A DNA stretch of 9,607 nt from Microthrixaceae bacterium (GTDB lineage Bacteria; Actinomycetota; Acidimicrobiia; Acidimicrobiales; Acidimicrobilacustridaceae). The stretch lies in NCBI GenBank assembly GCA_947455015.1, contig CANGMY010000041.1, forward strand, positions 1 to 9,607. The letters run 5' to 3'. Below the pieces are notes generated by a model. The model saw only the letters and a program-made list of their open reading frames with translations, had not been told where the DNA came from and searched no databases. Positions 6,350 to 9,607 of the stretch are shown here, one piece after another; positions within the stretch are counted from its first letter, which is position 1; each line of letters begins with the position of its first letter. The position numbers were made by a program, and so were the translations under genes.

Positions 6350-7942
6350 ATGGACGCCGATGTCGTCTCGACATTTCAGATGACCGGACAAGATGTGCCT
6401 TGGTTGCTGGCGCGTTTGGCGGAGCGGCGCCCGGATCATCCTGTTCTCGTCTGGGAACCACGCAGTGGTGAGGTGCAGACATGGACCTACTCCCAGTTCT
6501 GGGCCGATGTGCGCCGTCTTGCCGCAGGTTTGCAACGCAATGGCATCAAAAAGGGCGACAAGGTCATCATCCACTCCGACAACAGCCCTGAGATGGTGCT
6601 TGCTTGGTACGCGTGCGCAACCGTCGGCGCAGCCGGCGTTACGACAAATACTCGTTCCGTTGCCGCAGAACTCACGTACTTCACGGACCACACGAATGCA
6701 GTCGCCGCGATCACGCAACCGCAGTATGCGGCGGTTGTCGCGGCGAGCGGTCCGAATCTCAAATGGATCGCTGTCACTTCCGATAATTCCGGCGAGCCCG
6801 CAACCGCTGAGCAAGCGGTGCCTGGTCTTTTGTCTTTCGATGACCTCTTTGCCGATATCGAAGAGTTCATTCCTCGACCAGCCGAACCGATGCTTCCCGT
6901 CGGCATCATGTTTACGTCGGGAACCACGTCGCGTCCGAAGGCTGTCGTGCACACTCACGCCAATACGTTGTGGGGCACACGAGTTGGCCCTGACAACATC
7001 GGCGCCGACCCCGATTCGGTGTATCTCATCTTCTTGCCGTTCTTCCATGTCAATGCCCAGTCATGGTCGATGTGGTCGATCCTCGGCGTGGGCGGCACCG
7101 TTGTGCTGCAGCCGAAATTCTCTTCAAGCCGTTTCTGGGAGGTTGTTGTCAAGCACAGCGTCTCTCATATTTCTTTGATCCCGTTCGTGTACCTCGCGGT
7201 GCAGGGTCAGCCGATTCCGGAGAACAAGCTCAAGGCAGCGGTCTTCGGTGCGATCGCTCCGCCGCTCGAAAACTTGATCGGTTGTCGCGTGTTGGCCGCA
7301 TACGGAATGACCGAGACAGTCACTCACGCGACTCGTTCCGGTCTGCACGGAGACATTCCGCCCGGTTCGCTCGGCAAGGCAACGCCAGGGTACGAAACTT
7401 TGATCGTCGACCCTGAGACGGGCGAGGTGCTTGACGATGGTCGCGTAGGCGAACTGTGGTTGCGTGGCACACGAGGCATCCAGTTGTTCTTGGAGTACTA
7501 CGACAACGACGATGCCAACAAGAAGAGCTTCACCGAAGATGGTTGGTTCAAGACCGGTGACATGGTCCGCATGGGTGATGGTGGAGCAATCTTCTACACC
7601 GAGCGCGACAAAGACATGCTCAAAGTCGGTGGCGAGAACGTGTCGTCGAAAGAGGTTGAAGATCTCTGTCGCACGGTTCCGGGAGTTGGCGACGTCGCTA
7701 TCGTCGGCAGGTCTCATCCGATGCTCGATGTCGTGCCAGTTGCGTTCGTTATTAAGGGTGCAAATGCTCCTGCCGATGCCGAGCTCGAGGCTGCGATTCT
7801 TGAGCTCTGCAAGCAGAACCTTTCGGACTTCAAGGTTCCCCGAGCTGCGTACTTCGTTGACGATTTCCCACGCGCAACTCTCGAGAAGATCGCAAAGAAC
7901 CAACTTCGGGACATTGCTGACGCAATGCCGGAACCGTTCTAA
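6350..7942 (+). CDS. AMP-forming acyl-CoA ligase (530 aa)
   Basis: This belongs to the ANL superfamily. It uses ATP to adenylate a carboxylic acid and then forms the CoA thioester. Motifs are in order: phosphate-binding TSGTTSRPK (189-197), LPFFHVNAQ (229-237), the adenine region YGMTE (318-322), the ribose-binding WFKTGD (399-404), the hinge ERDKDMLKVGGENVSSKEVE (418-437) and the C-terminal FPRATLEKIAKNQLR (506-520). The last is unusual: the common TGK triplet is LEK here, but the catalytic Lys513 is kept, as in CaiC-like and fatty-acyl ligases carrying TEK. I start at 6350 because of the strong ribosome binding site; the longer 546-residue form is less likely. The fold is cytoplasmic, with no signal peptide. 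It heads a three-gene unit, with the next gene 12 bases downstream. Chain length and substrate are not readable; a medium or long lipid acid, or a carnitine-type acid, would fit. Confidence 0.95.
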   Translation: MDADVVSTFQMTGQDVPWLLARLAERRPDHPVLVWEPRSGEVQTWTYSQFWADVRRLAAGLQRNGIKKGDKVIIHSDNSPEMVLAWYACATVGAAGVTTNTRSVAAELTYFTDHTNAVAAITQPQYAAVVAASGPNLKWIAVTSDNSGEPATAEQAVPGLLSFDDLFADIEEFIPRPAEPMLPVGIMFTSGTTSRPKAVVHTHANTLWGTRVGPDNIGADPDSVYLIFLPFFHVNAQSWSMWSILGVGGTVVLQPKFSSSRFWEVVVKHSVSHISLIPFVYLAVQGQPIPENKLKAAVFGAIAPPLENLIGCRVLAAYGMTETVTHATRSGLHGDIPPGSLGKATPGYETLIVDPETGEVLDDGRVGELWLRGTRGIQLFLEYYDNDDANKKSFTEDGWFKTGDMVRMGDGGAIFYTERDKDMLKVGGENVSSKEVEDLCRTVPGVGDVAIVGRSHPMLDVVPVAFVIKGANAPADAELEAAILELCKQNLSDFKVPRAAYFVDDFPRATLEKIAKNQLRDIADAMPEPF

Positions 7943-7948
7943 GGGGGA
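7943..7948 (+). promoter_or_regulatory. Ribosome binding site of the AttH/CrtC-like gene
   Basis: GGGGGA directly follows the ligase TAA (7940-7942) and lies six bases before the ATG at 7955. The same AAGGGGGA string precedes the ligase, so the two genes have matched initiation sites. Confidence 0.7.
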
Positions 7949-7954
7949 ACAACA

Positions 7955-9076
7955 ATGTCTCTGACGCCATTCGATGAATTCCCGATTCACCAAGTTCCGA
8001 AGCCAATTGCGCTTTCTGGCACCACGGATCGAAACTCCTACGGCCGTTACTGGTTCGGAGCGACGCACCGTGGCGGAGAGTTCCAAATCGAGATTGCCTT
8101 TGGTCGTTATAACAACCTCCAGGTGCAAGACACATCGGTGTCGATCTCGCGCAACGGATCGCAGCACGCGTTCCATGCTTCTCGTCGGGCGTCAGACGAT
8201 CCAACAGAACTCACAATTGGCCCGGCGACACTCGAAATTGTCGAACCGTTCCGTCAATTGCGCTACTCCGTTGCACCGAACGAAACCGGGATCACGTGCG
8301 ATATGCGCTGGCGTTCTCGCGTTGGAGCTTTGCTTGAAGACCACACAGTGATGACAGACGGTCCTCACACAATTCTCGACATGGCCCGCTACATGCAGTT
8401 CGGAACTTGGGAAGGATTCGTCGACGTCGACGGCGACCGCACCGAGTTCACGCACGATGAAGTCGTGGGTATTCGTGACCGATCGTGGGGAGTTCGTCCC
8501 GTTGGGGCTGCAGCTCCAGGAAAGCCCTCAAGCGGTCCGCCCAATGCATGGCTTTGGTCGCCCATTCATTTTGAAGATGAGTGCGTCGTCGCCGGTTGGT
8601 TCCAGAATCCCGGCGGCACCTTTTGGCGTCCTGACGGCCACCGCATTGCGGAGATCGCACCGGTTCCAGCCAGCGTCACCCTTGACGACGCATCGGTTCG
8701 TCGATTCGATCCAGTCGGCCAACGATTGACGTTTCAGTCAGGTACGCGTTGGGTAACGCATGCCGAAATCGACCTCTTGGGCGACGATGGCGAGGAAATC
8801 GTTCTGGAACTCGAACCGCTGTCACGTTTCGATATGCGTGCCCTTGGTTACATGAATCCCGATTGGGGTCATGGTTTGTGGCACGGCGAACTTGATCTCG
8901 GTCGCGAAGACTGGAATCTCGCCGAGGTGAGTCCTCAGGATCCGACACATCAGCATGTGCACCACGTCGTTCGCGCTCGCATGGGCGACAAAGTCGGTAT
9001 CGGTATTTTTGAGCAGATCATCTTTGGACCGCATACGCAGTTCGGGTTCAACGACATTCTCGATGGCGCACCCTGA
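7955..9076 (+). CDS. AttH/CrtC-like (DUF7064/DUF7065-type) protein of unknown function (373 aa)
   Basis: I recognise the family but not a function. The centre carries IRDRSWGVRP (173-182), the hallmark of proteins I know as DUF7065/DUF7064. These resemble the AttH/CrtC fold, a pair of lipocalin-like barrels that in CrtC hydrates carotenoid precursors. The N-terminal half (about 28-180) has alternating strands and conserved aromatic residues. The C-terminal half has WLWSPIHFEDE (199-209), NPDWGHGLWHGELDLG (301-316) and a His-rich QHVHHVVRARMGDKVGIGIFEQ run (333-354). There is no signal peptide. The His, Trp and Arg residues could line a hydrophobic ligand pocket or an active site, but catalysis is unproven. 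It is tightly coupled to an acyl-CoA ligase upstream and a small CxxC protein downstream, so it probably acts on a lipid or isoprenoid intermediate. Homologues often lie near P450s and acyl-CoA enzymes, from memory. Confidence 0.85.
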   Translation: MSLTPFDEFPIHQVPKPIALSGTTDRNSYGRYWFGATHRGGEFQIEIAFGRYNNLQVQDTSVSISRNGSQHAFHASRRASDDPTELTIGPATLEIVEPFRQLRYSVAPNETGITCDMRWRSRVGALLEDHTVMTDGPHTILDMARYMQFGTWEGFVDVDGDRTEFTHDEVVGIRDRSWGVRPVGAAAPGKPSSGPPNAWLWSPIHFEDECVVAGWFQNPGGTFWRPDGHRIAEIAPVPASVTLDDASVRRFDPVGQRLTFQSGTRWVTHAEIDLLGDDGEEIVLELEPLSRFDMRALGYMNPDWGHGLWHGELDLGREDWNLAEVSPQDPTHQHVHHVVRARMGDKVGIGIFEQIIFGPHTQFGFNDILDGAP

Positions 9077-9463
9077 ATGAGCGGTGGGGACGTATCGCTT
9101 CTCGGCGTGTACGACGCCGACGGAACGTTCACCGGTGAAGTTCGGTATTGGCTTGGGGCTCGACTTGGTCGGGTCCACTGTTCGCTCTGTGAAATCACCC
9201 ACGGGCTCTTCCGAGAGAAACCTGAGTGGCGAGAGTGCCGAGATTCATTGAACGTTGAGTTTGCGATGTTTCATCGCGACGACGCTCCACAAGATGTGCT
9301 CGATGCCTGTGGCCATCAGCTACCTGCCGTGGTGGCTCGATCGGTCGATGGTGTCGTCGTGATTCTCGGGCCGGGTGATCTTGAAGTACTCGACGGTGAC
9401 GTTGATCGATTCCACGATGCGTTAATCGCAGCGTGCAATGACCGAGGAATCGCTGTCAATTGA
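9077..9463 (+). CDS. Small conserved hypothetical protein with a CxxC motif (128 aa)
   Basis: I do not know its function. The ATG follows the upstream TGA with no gap (TGAATG) and there is no Shine-Dalgarno sequence, so translation probably depends on ribosomes finishing the previous gene. The protein has a YDADGTFTGEVRYWLG segment (12-27) and then GRVHCSLCEITHG (31-43) with Cys35 and Cys38. The conserved His34, CxxC and ThrHis suggest a metal site or a redox-active pair. Charged residues and a short helical stretch follow (REKPEWRECRDSL, 46-58). The second half reads VVARSVDGVVVILGPGDLEVLDGD (85-108), a beta-rich stretch. There is no signal peptide or membrane segment. I recall similar short actinobacterial proteins with the same Cys-x-x-Cys-(Asp/Glu)-Ile-Thr-His core, all uncharacterised. 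The thioredoxin-like CxxC is suggestive, but the fold cannot be assigned from sequence. Confidence 0.85.
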   Translation: MSGGDVSLLGVYDADGTFTGEVRYWLGARLGRVHCSLCEITHGLFREKPEWRECRDSLNVEFAMFHRDDAPQDVLDACGHQLPAVVARSVDGVVVILGPGDLEVLDGDVDRFHDALIAACNDRGIAVN

Positions 9464-9476
9464 CGGGCCGTCAATT
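9458..9476. terminator. Palindromic terminator overlapping two stop codons
   Basis: AATTGACGG (9458-9466) is the exact reverse complement of CCGTCAATT (9468-9476) around a single central G. It can fold as an eight-base-pair stem with a GGC loop. The plus-strand TGA stop (9461-9463) lies inside the left arm, and the minus-strand TAA stop (9476-9478) begins at the last base of the right arm. T-rich DNA follows on the plus side (9474-9485). The placement between convergent genes fits a shared terminator. Confidence 0.65.
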
Positions 9477-9607
9477 TACGATTTTAGAAACGCAACAAGC
9501 ATGAAGAGTGCGAGTGCTGCTCTACCTGTCCAAGCTGCAGTCCGAAACCAATTTGTTGTGATGAGTCGATCGAGTAGTTCGCTGTTTGGCCCGGCCTCGA
9601 GGTGACC
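9476..9607 (-). CDS. C-terminal end of a membrane protein, cut by the window edge
   Basis: An open frame on the minus strand runs from the window's end to a TAA at 9478-9476, giving 43 residues. The sequence reads GPNSELLDRLITTNWFRT, then AAWTGRAALALFMLVAFLKS. The final 17 or so residues (AALALFMLVAF) are a plausible transmembrane helix ending in a short basic tail. The NWFRTAAWTGRA segment before it resembles the C-terminus of small actinobacterial integral membrane proteins in which Asn-Trp-x-Arg-Thr precedes the last helix; the family name is not certain (a DUF1772-like protein is one option). The frame is short, so support comes from the residue pattern, the absence of any internal stop and the terminator placed at its end. 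The start lies beyond base 9607. Confidence 0.65.
   Translation of the reverse strand, partial: GHLEAGPNSELLDRLITTNWFRTAAWTGRAALALFMLVAFLKS

Noticed and set aside
7124..8176. Long open frame on the minus strand across the ligase gene (350 codons)
   Set aside because: It is antisense to the well-supported ligase and the next gene. The translation has no recognisable domain and a composition typical of a shadow frame.

Overview
The window looks like chromosomal DNA from a moderately GC-rich actinobacterium. The gene set (nitronate monooxygenase-like enzyme, bacterial cytochrome P450, large formylglycine-type sulfatase, acyl-CoA ligase, AttH/CrtC-like protein, DUF4232 lipoprotein) and the Ser/Thr-rich lipoprotein linker fit that phylum. 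The GC content is lower than in streptomycetes or mycobacteria, which makes me favour an Acidimicrobiia-like lineage, but this is an inference and no rRNA is present to test it. No mobile element, tRNA, rRNA or CRISPR array was found, and gene packing is dense and ordinary.

Layout, left to right. (1) 1-2044, plus strand: the 3' part of a nitronate monooxygenase gene, then a complete cytochrome P450 with a strong ribosome binding site. (2) 2055-2114: two hairpins, the second a bidirectional terminator shared with the next gene. (3) 2138-3273: a minus-strand YceI-family protein and a plus-strand MarR-family regulator, divergent over a 95-base spacer packed with TTGC/GCAA inverted repeats that look like the regulator's operators. 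(4) 3287-6228, minus strand: a DUF4232 lipoprotein followed by a 768-residue sulfatase. (5) 6350-9463, plus strand: a tight three-gene unit of AMP-forming acyl-CoA ligase, AttH/CrtC-like protein and a small CxxC protein, with gaps of 12 and 0 bases. (6) 9458-9607: a terminator-like palindrome covering the stop codons of two convergent genes, then the unlisted C-terminus of a minus-strand membrane protein cut by the window edge.

How the genes may work together: most are catabolic enzymes for lipid-like or aromatic substrates. The P450 would hydroxylate, the ligase would activate a carboxylic acid as its CoA thioester, the sulfatase would remove sulfate esters, and the monooxygenase would oxidise nitronates or a related substrate. 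Nothing in the sequence fixes the substrates. The ligase/AttH-like/CxxC unit is the least explained part and the best candidate for an undescribed pathway. The YceI-MarR pair looks like a self-contained regulatory module.
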